The position numbers and the translations under genes are program-made. A stretch of DNA of 5,986 bases from Acidimicrobiaceae bacterium (GTDB lineage Bacteria; Actinomycetota; Acidimicrobiia; Acidimicrobiales; RAAP-2): positions 10,280 to 16,265 of the forward strand of contig PLXU01000114.1 in NCBI GenBank assembly GCA_003151555.1, given 5' to 3'. This document shows, one piece after another, positions 1 to 5,986 of the stretch; the stretch's first letter is position 1; the number at the start of each line of letters is the position of its first letter. Below the pieces are notes generated by a model. The model saw nothing but the letters and a program-made list of their open reading frames with translations. It had not been told where the DNA came from and did not search any database.

Positions 1-2303
1 TTGATGTTCGTCCAGACTTCGTGCCAGTGAGTCGCGAGCAAGGTGACGCCCAGCACGAGGAGCGTCAGCCCGCCGACGATCAGGACGATCGGCGACGACA
101 GTGCGGCCACTACGAGGGCGATCGCGGCGATGCCGGCGGCGACGGGCAGGAACAGCGGATCGGACTTAATCAGCCAGCCAACAAAGTCGCCAAAGTAGCC
201 AACGACTTTATCGAGAATGAGGCCGATCGGCGTGACGGCGACGACGAACTTGAGGACGCCCGTGACCAAATCTTTGATATCGCTCACGATCGACGGCCCG
301 TTCTCCTTGACCCATGCGAGGAACTTCTGAAACCCACCGTCACTCACCCACTTGGCGAACGAATCGACGAGGTGAACGATGCCGTCGCCGAGAGCCTTGA
401 CGATTCCACCCGACTGGGCACCGGCACCGGTGAACGCCTCAAAGAGCGTTACGGCAGCGCCGCCCATCTGTGACATGAACCCATTTCCTTCTTTGAAGAT
501 CGTCATGACCTCTGCGAGCCCTTTTTTCGATCCGATGAACTTCGCCAGCTCATCGAACGTCCCGCCGATGCCCTTGGCGGCGTCGACGATCAAGGGCCCG
601 AGGTCCTTGAAGAATGGGAGGAGATCGGTCAGCCCCGTCTGTATGAGGGGCAGGAAGGCCGCTTGGACCTTATCCTTCAACCCATCGAAGACCGGAAAGA
701 GTTGGCCCGTTACGAACTTCACGAAGTCCTGGCCGGCGGGTGAGAGCTTCGCGAAGTCCCGAGCGTAGGTGTTAATGGCCGACGAACCGCTCGCCACCGG
801 TATCGCCGCTCGTTCGAAGGCCGACTTCTGATTGTCGAGGGCTTGGGTGAGTGACCGCTCGGCGTCAGCGACGGTCTGAGCGCTCTTCTTCTGCGCCTGG
901 GCGATGTTGTCCTGGTTCGTGATCTGCTGCGCCGCGTCGGCCGCCATTGCGGCGGCGACGTTCTGTTGAGCGATCCCTTGGGCGGTGACGGCATCAGTGA
1001 CGGCCTGGGTCGCCTGTTGAAGGTTGTGCTCGGCGGCGATGACCTGTTGGTTGCCCTCGACGCCGGCGGCAGCGGCCGCGGTCGCCGTGACTGCGAGCTG
1101 GGACTGCTGGGTGTTGAGATCGGTAACGGCCTGGGTGGCCTGCTCGAAGGAGATCTGCGCCTGGGTCTTCTGGTTGTCCGTCGCGGTGGATCCAGGGGCG
1201 TTGGCAGCGTCGAGCGCTTGCTTGGCTTCAACGAGATTGAGTGCGGCCTGCTGTTGGGCGATCGCTCCGTCGGCGAGTTGGTTGGTGTAGTTGTCGAGTT
1301 GGTTCTGAGCATTCTGACGCGCCGCGATAACGGCCTCTTGCGCCTGTTGCTCGTTCCACTGAGCCTGAGTGACGGCCCGCTCGGCATTAACCAGGTTGTT
1401 CTCCGCCGTGATGACGGCTTGGTCCGCTGAGACAGTCGCCTGAGCCGCCGCCGCTTGCGCCGCCGCAACTGATCGGGCCCCATTGACTCGAGAATTGGTG
1501 AGTGCCTCTTCAGCGGTCTGGACGCTGTTGGCAGCGCTGCGCTCGGCATCGGCATTACTCAGGGCCGACGACGCCCCTGAACTGCCAGCGCCTCCACCGG
1601 TCGTTTGGGACTTGTTGAAGGCGCGAAGAGTGCCGAAGATGCCCGAGAACCCCAAATAGAGGGCGCCCATACCAGTCGCCGCGCCGCCAATGAGAGCGGG
1701 CAGCGCCGCGAACGCGCCGAGCGCCAGGCCACCAATTGGGACCAGGGCGGCGCCAAGTGCGACCATGCCGGCGACCATCGGCGAAAGCTCGCCCGCGGCG
1801 GCCACGGCGTTGGTGCCGATCAGGGACAGTCCCCCGGCGGCACCCTCGCTGCCGGCAGATCCGCCAAGCGCGTCGGTCGCCGCAGTCGACGCGAGCACGT
1901 CGGCGTCAAAGGCGCCTAGCTTCGCTTCAGCGTCGCCGGTATCGACGCCGATCCGGATCTCTGGGTGCTCGAGCTCGAGCGCGTCCAGTTCAACCTGCAG
2001 TGCTACGAGCTTTTCCTGGGTGTCGGTCTCGTCAATGCCGAGGTCGACCATTGCATTCAGGTTGCCAATCTCGGCACGCAACGCCCGCGCTTTCGCGGAC
2101 GCCTCGGACGTGTCGGCGTCGATCTTGACGGCGCTCATGTCCTTCAGTTCGGCGTTGACGATCGACTTGAAGGTTTCGGCAAAGACCTCGCCGGCGTCCT
2201 GGCCCCACTGCTCGGCCTGGGCTCCGATTGCCTCGACAGCGCCGGCGAAAGAGGGCAAAATTTGGACCCACGCCGAGCCAACTTCGTATGACGCGCTAGG
2301 CAT
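1..2303 (-). CDS. Tail tape-measure protein, 3' end outside the window
   Basis: The tape measure spans the tail tube lumen, sets tail length and is ejected during infection. The frame is open from ATG 2303 to the left edge (767 codons). A TAG immediately precedes the ATG, so this is the earliest in-frame start. The Shine-Dalgarno is weak and coupling to the chaperone gene 8 nt upstream is likely. Segments in order: an acidic N-terminal helical part (1-170); a Gly/Ala-rich hydrophobic stretch (about 172-229); a long Ala/Gln-rich predicted coiled coil (about 249-500); amphipathic helices with KFVTGQLFPVF and SFAKWVSDGGFQKFLAWV (about 515-705); and a strongly hydrophobic stretch (about 717-758) containing LFLPVAAGIAAIALVVAAL and probable membrane-active helices. 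Length, repeats and hydrophobic helices are typical of actinophage tape measures. It crosses a run of six A (522-527) without losing frame. No lysin or peptidase motif is seen in the visible part. Confidence 0.9.
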   Translation of the reverse strand, partial: MPSASYEVGSAWVQILPSFAGAVEAIGAQAEQWGQDAGEVFAETFKSIVNAELKDMSAVKIDADTSEASAKARALRAEIGNLNAMVDLGIDETDTQEKLVALQVELDALELEHPEIRIGVDTGDAEAKLGAFDADVLASTAATDALGGSAGSEGAAGGLSLIGTNAVAAAGELSPMVAGMVALGAALVPIGGLALGAFAALPALIGGAATGMGALYLGFSGIFGTLRAFNKSQTTGGGAGSSGASSALSNADAERSAANSVQTAEEALTNSRVNGARSVAAAQAAAAQATVSADQAVITAENNLVNAERAVTQAQWNEQQAQEAVIAARQNAQNQLDNYTNQLADGAIAQQQAALNLVEAKQALDAANAPGSTATDNQKTQAQISFEQATQAVTDLNTQQSQLAVTATAAAAAGVEGNQQVIAAEHNLQQATQAVTDAVTAQGIAQQNVAAAMAADAAQQITNQDNIAQAQKKSAQTVADAERSLTQALDNQKSAFERAAIPVASGSSAINTYARDFAKLSPAGQDFVKFVTGQLFPVFDGLKDKVQAAFLPLIQTGLTDLLPFFKDLGPLIVDAAKGIGGTFDELAKFIGSKKGLAEVMTIFKEGNGFMSQMGGAAVTLFEAFTGAGAQSGGIVKALGDGIVHLVDSFAKWVSDGGFQKFLAWVKENGPSIVSDIKDLVTGVLKFVVAVTPIGLILDKVVGYFGDFVGWLIKSDPLFLPVAAGIAAIALVVAALSSPIVLIVGGLTLLVLGVTLLATHWHEVWTNI
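993..1142 (-). repeat. 42-codon repeat inside the tape-measure coiled coil
   Basis: Two 24-nt blocks, 993-1016 and 1119-1142, match at 21 of 24 positions. They lie 126 nt apart, a multiple of three. Both encode QATQAVTD within the Ala/Gln-rich coil, followed by related T-Q residues. Weaker echoes such as AERAVTQA and AERSLTQA occur elsewhere in the coil. Tape measure proteins often grow by internal duplication, so this looks like a diverged tandem duplication of a helical segment. Confidence 0.55.
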
Positions 2304-2311
2304 CTAAGCTT

Positions 2312-2599
2312 TCAGTTTGCCGGTAATTGGATGCCGAAATGCGCGTTGTACTTCTTGATCACGTAGTCCATGAAGTACCCGTTGACCTCAGGGTGAGCTC
2401 GAAACGCCGTGTACGTGTCTTCGCCGAGGATTGCCTTGACGGTCTCTTCAGGCGACTTCGTGCCGAATGACATCAGGAAGTCGAATGACTGGGCCTTGGG
2501 ATCGGGAAAGGTGAACTCCTCGCCATCGTCGAGCACGACGATGAACGGATCCTTCGGCTGTTCGATCTCGAGGTCTTTGGTGGTGAGACGAGGGCTCAT
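2312..2599 (-). CDS. Probable tail assembly chaperone (G-like)
   Basis: This is a 95-residue acidic protein directly upstream of the tape measure gene, the position of tail assembly chaperones that coat the tape measure before tail tube assembly. The sequence fits the G-type pattern in actinophages: FIVVLDDGEEFTFPDP (a beta hairpin ending in PDP), a helical part with KAILGEDTYTAFRAHPEV, then a terminal helix YVIKKYNAHFGI. The ATG at 2599 overlaps the previous stop (TGATG), suggesting coupled translation; no good Shine-Dalgarno is seen. G-type genes usually carry a -1 slip site near the end that adds a T domain. Here no slippery heptamer is visible near the 3' end and the tape measure starts 8 nt after the stop, so no T extension can exist. 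Identity rests on position plus pattern recognition. Confidence 0.65.
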   Translation of the reverse strand: MSPRLTTKDLEIEQPKDPFIVVLDDGEEFTFPDPKAQSFDFLMSFGTKSPEETVKAILGEDTYTAFRAHPEVNGYFMDYVIKKYNAHFGIQLPAN

Positions 2600-3249
2600 C
2601 AGACAAGGCCCATCGAGGGGTCTTGCGCGATAATTCGGTCCAATTCGGAGTCCGTCGTCGCTCGGCCGAGCTCAATCGGCGTCACCGTGGCGAACTCGAA
2701 CATTTCAGCCGCCTGCGCACGGTGCTGTGCTTCGGCATGCAGCGCGTTGATGGCCTCGATTGCGGCGGGACGCGAACTGGCAGCGTCCCCGAGCACGTCG
2801 TGCCAGTCTTCGCTCTGAAAGCTTGAAGCGACGAACTGCGAGTGTGCGTGGAGTACAAGAGCGCGCACGAGGGTTTCGTCACCTGATGTGCGGGCCCGAG
2901 CGACCAGCGCTGCAGCTTCGCGTGGGTCGGTGATCGTTGACACCTTATCGAGGGCATCCCGGTGAGCCATCACGACGGCCGCTTTATCGCCTGGGCTCAC
3001 CGCGAGGTCGTCGATCCCGAATGCAATCCGTTCATTTTTCGCGTGCTCGGCTTGCTGAGCCTTCTTGGCAGCTGTCTCAGCTTCGGCCATTCGGGCATTT
3101 AAGATTTTCTGTACGGCCGCGATGCGAGCGGTCTTCGCTATTTGTGTCAGCTCCGGCCGCGACCGAATCTTGGCAAGGTCCTCGTTGTATTTCGCTCGAA
3201 GGGTGTCAGCTGGACGGTCAAAGACCGGCGTTGATGGGGCTGGGCACAT
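2599..3249 (-). CDS. Hypothetical phage protein, 216 residues, helical
   Basis: I cannot name a function. ATG 3249 has a good Shine-Dalgarno site, and the stop TGA (2601-2599) overlaps the next ATG as TGATG. An N-terminal region, about residues 15-75, is charged and Ala/Lys/Glu-rich: LRAKYNEDLAKIRSR, then a long stretch around RMAEAETAAKKAQQAEHAK. It is very likely helical and perhaps a coiled coil. The middle, about 85-170, is a second helical domain rich in Ala, Arg and His (DPREAAALVARARTSGDETLV). The C-terminus (TPIELGRATTDSELDRIIAQDP) looks like a short helix. There is no signal peptide or membrane segment. The LR-KY--DL start recurs in hypothetical proteins of actinophage structural operons, from memory. 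A tail or connector accessory role is possible from position only. Confidence 0.78.
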   Translation of the reverse strand: MCPAPSTPVFDRPADTLRAKYNEDLAKIRSRPELTQIAKTARIAAVQKILNARMAEAETAAKKAQQAEHAKNERIAFGIDDLAVSPGDKAAVVMAHRDALDKVSTITDPREAAALVARARTSGDETLVRALVLHAHSQFVASSFQSEDWHDVLGDAASSRPAAIEAINALHAEAQHRAQAAEMFEFATVTPIELGRATTDSELDRIIAQDPSMGLV

Positions 3250-3257
3250 GGATTAAT

Positions 3258-3263
3258 TCCTTT
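3258..3263 (-). promoter_or_regulatory. Shine-Dalgarno site AAAGGA
   Basis: AAAGGA lies 8 nt before the ATG at 3249 and fixes that start. It is the clearest ribosome site in the window. The other genes mostly rely on overlaps or very short spacers, so this supports a new translational and possibly transcriptional unit for the tail genes. Confidence 0.7.
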
Positions 3264-3348
3264 CGCTCACGAATCAAAACTACCGATTCGCAAACGTCAC
3301 CCTAACGTTTTCCTTTTCACGATTTGAGGTCTGACCTGCCACGATTCG

Positions 3349-3360
3349 GGAAACGTTTCC
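3349..3360. repeat. Perfect 12-bp palindrome GGAAACGTTTCC
   Basis: The site is self-complementary with no spacer, which is the form of a dimeric repressor or activator operator. It lies about 100 nt upstream of the 216-residue gene and has partial copies of its core at 3304-3313 and 3292-3297. The symmetry is seen directly; a role in binding a regulator is inferred. Confidence 0.45.
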
Positions 3361-3399
3361 TTCGTGACGAAGATCCTCGATCCGCATCTCAACGGGAGA

Positions 3400-3714
3400 T
3401 CAAAGCTGCCCAGGGTGTCGCTCAGGTGATCGCTTCCGCGTTACTCGCTTCGCTTCTCGCTCGCGAATCGTCTTGTCGCGGTGACACGGGATCTCGTGAA
3501 TGGCTGCCAGGTTCGTCTCGTCGTGATTGTCACCGGCCACGACGTGGTCGACCTGATTCGCGCCCTCGCGGTGGCAGACGTGGCACACGTAAGCGTCACG
3601 TTCGAGAATGTAACGACGAAGCGATGGCCAGTTTTTCGGAAGACGTTGCTTCCGAGTTGATCCGGCCCACTTGCCCGCTACCAATTGTTGCGCTCTGGCT
3701 TCTTGGTACTCCAC
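3400..3714 (-). CDS. HNH endonuclease
   Basis: This is a 104-residue HNH-family metal-dependent DNA endonuclease. The catalytic ββα-metal core is visible: CHVC (C44, C47), VDH (D56, H57), a conserved NL (N68), then IHEIPCH with H73, C77 and H78. H57, N68 and H78 form the HNH triad. C44, C47, C77 and probably H73 would bind a structural zinc. Both termini are basic (KRVTRKRSPERH at the end), fitting DNA binding. Start is GTG 3714, with GAGG 7 nt upstream. It overlaps the preceding gene by 37 nt in another frame. HNH proteins beside terminase genes are known to assist cleavage at cos ends in HK97-like phages, so a packaging role is plausible. A free-standing homing endonuclease is the alternative. 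The gene is intact. Confidence 0.88.
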   Translation of the reverse strand: MEYQEARAQQLVAGKWAGSTRKQRLPKNWPSLRRYILERDAYVCHVCHREGANQVDHVVAGDNHDETNLAAIHEIPCHRDKTIREREAKRVTRKRSPERHPGQL

Positions 3715-3956
3715 TCGTCAGCCTCGTCGGCAAACTCGATTAGAGCATTGCCCAATTTTCGAGCGTCACCAAAGAGGAGCGTGACGTTCGTCGTCGTGTC
3801 GGGCGCGTCTTCGTCGGCAATGGTGAGGCCGATGTTCGGACGCTGCTTATTGTGTGCGTGCTTGTCTGTGCCTTCGTAGGTCGCAAACACTTTCACGATC
3901 ACGGGAACTTCATCTCTTGAGGTATCAATCCCGGAAATTATTTTCTCTGTTTTCAT
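3678..3956 (-). CDS. Hypothetical phage protein, 92 residues
   Basis: I do not recognise a function. The ATG at 3956 lies 4 nt after the terL stop, with a weak GGATAGG-like ribosome site. A TTG at 3974 is in frame but would overlap terL by 14 nt, so ATG is preferred. The protein is small and acidic. A beta-rich first half (VPVIVKVFATYEG) is followed by NIGLTIADED, then NVTLLFGDARKLGNALIEFADEADEW. The last part resembles the C-terminal helix of small actinobacterial and actinophage proteins in which a strand leads into an A/L-rich DEADE helix, but no role is known to me. There is no signal peptide, membrane segment or metal motif. Its 3' end overlaps the HNH gene start by 37 nt, so the two are probably co-translated. 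Confidence 0.72.
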   Translation of the reverse strand: MKTEKIISGIDTSRDEVPVIVKVFATYEGTDKHAHNKQRPNIGLTIADEDAPDTTTNVTLLFGDARKLGNALIEFADEADEWSTKKPERNNW

Positions 3957-3960
3957 AGGC

Positions 3961-5612
3961 CTATCCAAGCACAACGACGCGAGACTGACTCGGCCTACCG
4001 CCCTTCATTGCGCCAGGCTTCGCAACGGCGTCAAGGCGCGCAGCCCAGGCGAGCGTCGCCGCCACCGCACAGTCGATCTTTTGAGCGCTATCTGGGTATT
4101 CTTTGCTGATTTGAAGGCCCGAACGGGGCGATGGATTACGCCGAGCGTTCAACACGTGCTCAGTCAACCGAAAACTCCCGTCGTGCGTCAGGTCGCCGTT
4201 CGTGACGGCCTCTTCAAACGCGGCGAGTGCTCGCACCATGATCGAGGGACGATTCGCCCAGAAGTGCGTCGCGTGATTCGTGCTGGCCCTCACTTTGAGT
4301 CTCTTTGAAAAGTTTTGCTCCCAGGTACCGAGTTGCGACTGCCACCCGCTTGGGTCGGCGTAGAAGCCCACCACCTTGAAACGCTTGAAAGCGTCGCGCA
4401 CAGCGGCGTCAATCAGATCCTCGGGCGCTTCCCAGTCGTCTTCGCCTTCGCGGGCTTGCCAGCATCCTAAGAGTTCGACGTAGCCGTCAGGCACGCGTAC
4501 GGCGACCAATGCGGTGGCGTCGGCGTTACCGCGAGAACGACCTCGCGAGCCGTCAAAGCCAAGAGTTACTACGTCGCCATCGATGAGCGGACTCGATCGC
4601 TCGAGGCACGAGTGCCACTGGTCGGCCCGGATCCACGCGTCGTCGGCGCTCGCGGGTTGATTCAGGTAGTAGCGCCTCGCATCGCTCGGGTGAGTGCCGC
4701 CGTCAAGTACCTCCGCGGCGAGACGGTCAATGTCAATCCACGGCGAATCTTCGTACAACTCAGCGAGGGCGGTTCGTAGTTGCACCGGGTCGCCAATGTC
4801 CTCGCACTGACTAATCGGTTGCCAGGTGAGCACCCCGTCGCCGGCGTGCGTGCCGGCACGGACACCCTCGGCATACGTGTGCGTTTGCTCGGCGACGGAA
4901 CCTTGACCGTTCACCCACATGTTGGACGTTTCAAGACTCCGGCCACCCGTCTTCGCAACGCCACGACGGAGCGTCTCAGCGAGCCTGTGACCACCGTTCG
5001 AAGCGATCCATAAATGGGTTTCATCGAGCACCACGGCGGTTGGTCGCAAACCTTCCTTGGATGGTGCGCGAGCCGTGCTCGAACTCAACTTGCCGTTGCG
5101 GGTTCGTATGCGAGTGAGTCCGGCGTCAAGGCCGGGAATCTCGGCGTGAGCAATTGAGTTCTCGAGCATGGAAATTGCCAGACCCATCGTCGCGTCCTCA
5201 GCCTGGTCCTGCGAGAGAGCCGAGAGCTTTACGTCCGGCGATGGGTGTTTCCGCATTTGCGGCGTACCATCGTCATTCCACTTGACGAAGCGAACGGGGC
5301 CGCCGAGCTCGCAAGCAGCGAGCGCGGCGGCCAGCGGACTTTTCCCGCGCCTTTAGGAAGCACCACCTGGCCTCTCCGCCACAGATAGTTTCCGTCGTGG
5401 TCCAGGGCGAACCACCACGAGACGAAGCGGGCTTGTGACTCACGCCAGCGCCAGGGCTGGCCGGCGTCGTCACCGTCAGGTTGAGAAAGCACGACCTCGG
5501 ACCACGCGAGAACCTCGGGACCGGCAGAGCGCACGCCTTGATCGCTCGGCCAGCCTCGGGGTAGTCCGTCATCGGCCCACTCCAGGCGCTCGAGGATGTC
5601 TACGGCGCTCAC
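3961..5612 (-). CDS. terL: Phage terminase large subunit, encoded in two frames joined by a -1 shift
   Basis: TerL is the ATP-driven motor and nuclease that packages and cuts phage DNA. The likely start is GTG at 5612, overlapping the terS stop as GTGA; another GTG at 5630 is in frame. The first frame covers residues 1-91 and ends in LPKGAGK at the Walker A lysine (codon 5342-5340). The rest continues in the -1 frame from AGT at 5340 to TAG at 3961. Joined length is about 550 residues, normal for the family. Visible motifs are Walker A GAGKSP (K91, S92), Walker B AVVLDE (D197, E198), a Ser/Thr coupling segment near ETSN (about 229-231), and candidate RNase H-like nuclease acids D354 (GFDGSRG), D420 (YADPSG) and D514 (KIDCAVAA). 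Without the shift, the first frame adds 36 unrelated residues and stops at 5229. The second frame alone, from ATG 5256, would lack Walker A. The family call is firm; whether the break is programmed, a mutation or an error is open. Confidence 0.93.
5298..5346 (-). promoter_or_regulatory. Candidate -1 programmed frameshift signal: slippery heptamer plus stem-loop
   Basis: On the transcript, 5346-5340 reads GGGAAAA and is phased G GGA AAA in the upstream terL frame, the standard X XXY YYZ form. A 7-nt spacer (5339-5333) follows. Then 5332-5325 (GGCCGCCG) pairs perfectly with 5305-5298 (CGGCGGCC), and inside it 5323-5318 (GCTCGC) pairs with 5312-5307 (GCGAGC). One C-U mismatch separates the two stems and the loop is 5 nt (5317-5313). 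After slippage the next codon is AGT, giving GAGK-SP. The -1 frame has a TAA at 5355-5353 just upstream, so the switch must occur after it. Heptamer, phase, spacer and structure match known bacterial and phage -1 sites. Function is inferred. GC-rich coding DNA forms hairpins easily, and a lost A would also explain the break. Confidence 0.55.
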
Positions 5613-5986
5613 GACGCTTGTCGATCCCACCGAGCTCGCGCCAGTACGATCGCCGAGACCGTCGCGGCCCGCGAGGCGTCAACGGCGCTCGTGTCCGTGT
5701 CGGCGAGGCGTAGGGCACGAAGCAACGTCGACAACGTGGCGCGATGTTGTCGGAGTTCCGCGATCAGCGGGTGCGCGACCTCTTGGCCCTGTGAACCTCG
5801 CACCGTTTGCGGCTCCCCTTTGAGCCCGGCGCGTAGTTCGTCGATCAAGTCGCACTCGAAACACGCATCTTCCAAAATGCGAAGGTGATCGGCGCGCAGT
5901 GTGCCGGTTTTCACGACGCCGCGCCACAGAGCGCGGCCGCCTACGGCCAGGCCTTTCGGTGCGGCGGGCGATTTCTTAACTGGGCT
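5609..5986 (-). CDS. terS: Phage terminase small subunit, 5' end outside the window
   Basis: This is the DNA-recognition subunit of the packaging motor. It binds phage DNA and hands it to the large subunit. The frame is open to the right edge, giving 125 visible codons before the TGA at 5611-5609, so the true start is outside the window. A GTG at 5914 is internal: upstream codons still read as family sequence, with a PKGL segment and a GGRALW motif, then LRADHLRILEDAC. The C-terminal part reads GSQGQEVAHPLIAELRQHRA followed by a Leu-rich helix, which is characteristic of small terminase subunits of actinobacterial phages. The large subunit starts on the overlapping GTGA, indicating translational coupling. 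Family assignment is from motif recognition, not a search. No frame problem is seen in the visible part. Confidence 0.87.
   Translation of the reverse strand, partial: SPVKKSPAAPKGLAVGGRALWRGVVKTGTLRADHLRILEDACFECDLIDELRAGLKGEPQTVRGSQGQEVAHPLIAELRQHRATLSTLLRALRLADTDTSAVDASRAATVSAIVLARARWDRQAS

Larger units (their letters stand above)
3250..3399 (-). promoter_or_regulatory. Intergenic gap with palindrome and repeats, possible regulatory region
   Basis: This is the only sizeable gap between genes, and it is more AT-rich than its flanks. It holds a perfect 12-bp palindrome, GGAAACGTTTCC, at 3349-3360. A related half-site, AACGTTTTCC, lies at 3304-3313. A degenerate direct repeat on the plus strand reads CGATTCGGGAAACGT at 3342-3356 and CGATTCGCAAACGT at 3284-3297. 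This fits an operator or promoter region that separates the packaging genes from the tail genes. I see no convincing -35/-10 pair and no hairpin with a T tract. A 35-codon ORF (3387-3280) fits in the gap but has no good ribosome site. Regulatory function is inference. Confidence 0.35.

Noticed and set aside
966..1430. Plus-strand 154-codon ORF, Leu/Gly-rich, plus other long plus-strand ORFs at 21-473 and 1690-2307
   Set aside because: They lie antisense to the tape-measure gene and mirror its Gln/Ala/Asp codons as Leu, Gly and Val. No ribosome sites or family motifs are visible.
719..1555. Minus-strand 278-codon ORF rich in Arg, Ser and Pro
   Set aside because: It overlaps the tape-measure coiled coil in another frame. 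The composition is the usual product of reading GC-rich Ala/Gln codons out of frame.
3280..3387. 35-codon minus-strand ORF in the intergenic gap
   Set aside because: It has no Shine-Dalgarno before the ATG, unremarkable composition, and covers the palindrome and repeats, which better explain the gap.
3324..3743. Plus-strand 139-codon ORF
   Set aside because: It is antisense to the HNH gene, whose catalytic motifs are clear, and is Arg/Ser-rich without a recognisable domain.
4081..5013. Plus-strand ORFs of 75-77 codons opposite terL
   Set aside because: They are antisense to conserved TerL motifs and show no features of real genes.
3961..5630. Intron or intein as the cause of the split terL
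   Set aside because: The two frames join with no extra sequence: GAGK is followed directly by SPLAAA. Only one base of phase is lost, so nothing is inserted.
5679..5927. Arg-rich 82-codon minus-strand ORF and plus-strand ORFs over the terS region
   Set aside because: They are out-of-frame shadows of the small terminase gene, whose frame is open to the window edge with family motifs.
1..5986. CRISPR array, tRNA, rRNA, insertion sequence or integrase/attachment site
   Set aside because: No regularly spaced repeats, tRNA-like folds, transposase motifs or terminal inverted repeats were found on reading both strands.

Overview
The window carries a block of tailed-phage (siphovirus-type) virion genes, all on the minus strand, so transcription runs from the right edge to the left. 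GC content is high by eye (roughly 60%). Starts include GTG as well as ATG. The terminase, HNH and tail-chaperone sequences look like those of actinobacterial phages, so a phage or prophage of a high-GC Gram-positive host is the best guess. The host assignment is inference.

Layout in transcription order (right to left): small terminase subunit (cut by the right edge); large terminase subunit TerL, joined to it by a GTGA overlap; a 92-residue protein of unknown function; an HNH endonuclease; a 150-base AT-richer gap with a perfect 12-bp palindrome and related repeats; a 216-residue helical protein of unknown function; a 95-residue probable tail assembly chaperone; and a long tape-measure protein cut by the left edge (767 codons visible). 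Genes overlap or nearly touch except at the single gap, where the only clear Shine-Dalgarno sequence begins the tail part. This suggests a packaging unit followed by a tail unit.

The most notable feature is in terL. The gene lies in two frames, and the switch falls exactly on the Walker A lysine. At the switch the transcript has the canonical -1 slippery heptamer G GGA AAA in the correct phase, then a 7-nt spacer, then a GC-rich stem-loop (8 bp + 6 bp around one mismatch, 5-nt loop). A -1 shift there restores GAGKSP and a 550-residue TerL with all expected ATPase and nuclease motifs. This is either a programmed frameshift in a packaging motor gene, which I do not know to be described, or a one-base loss in an A run from mutation or sequencing. 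The sequence alone cannot decide.

Two other oddities stand out. No portal, protease, capsid, connector or major tail protein gene lies between terL and the tape measure, where they normally sit. The tail chaperone gene also has no room for the usual frameshifted T extension. All long plus-strand ORFs are shadows of these genes.
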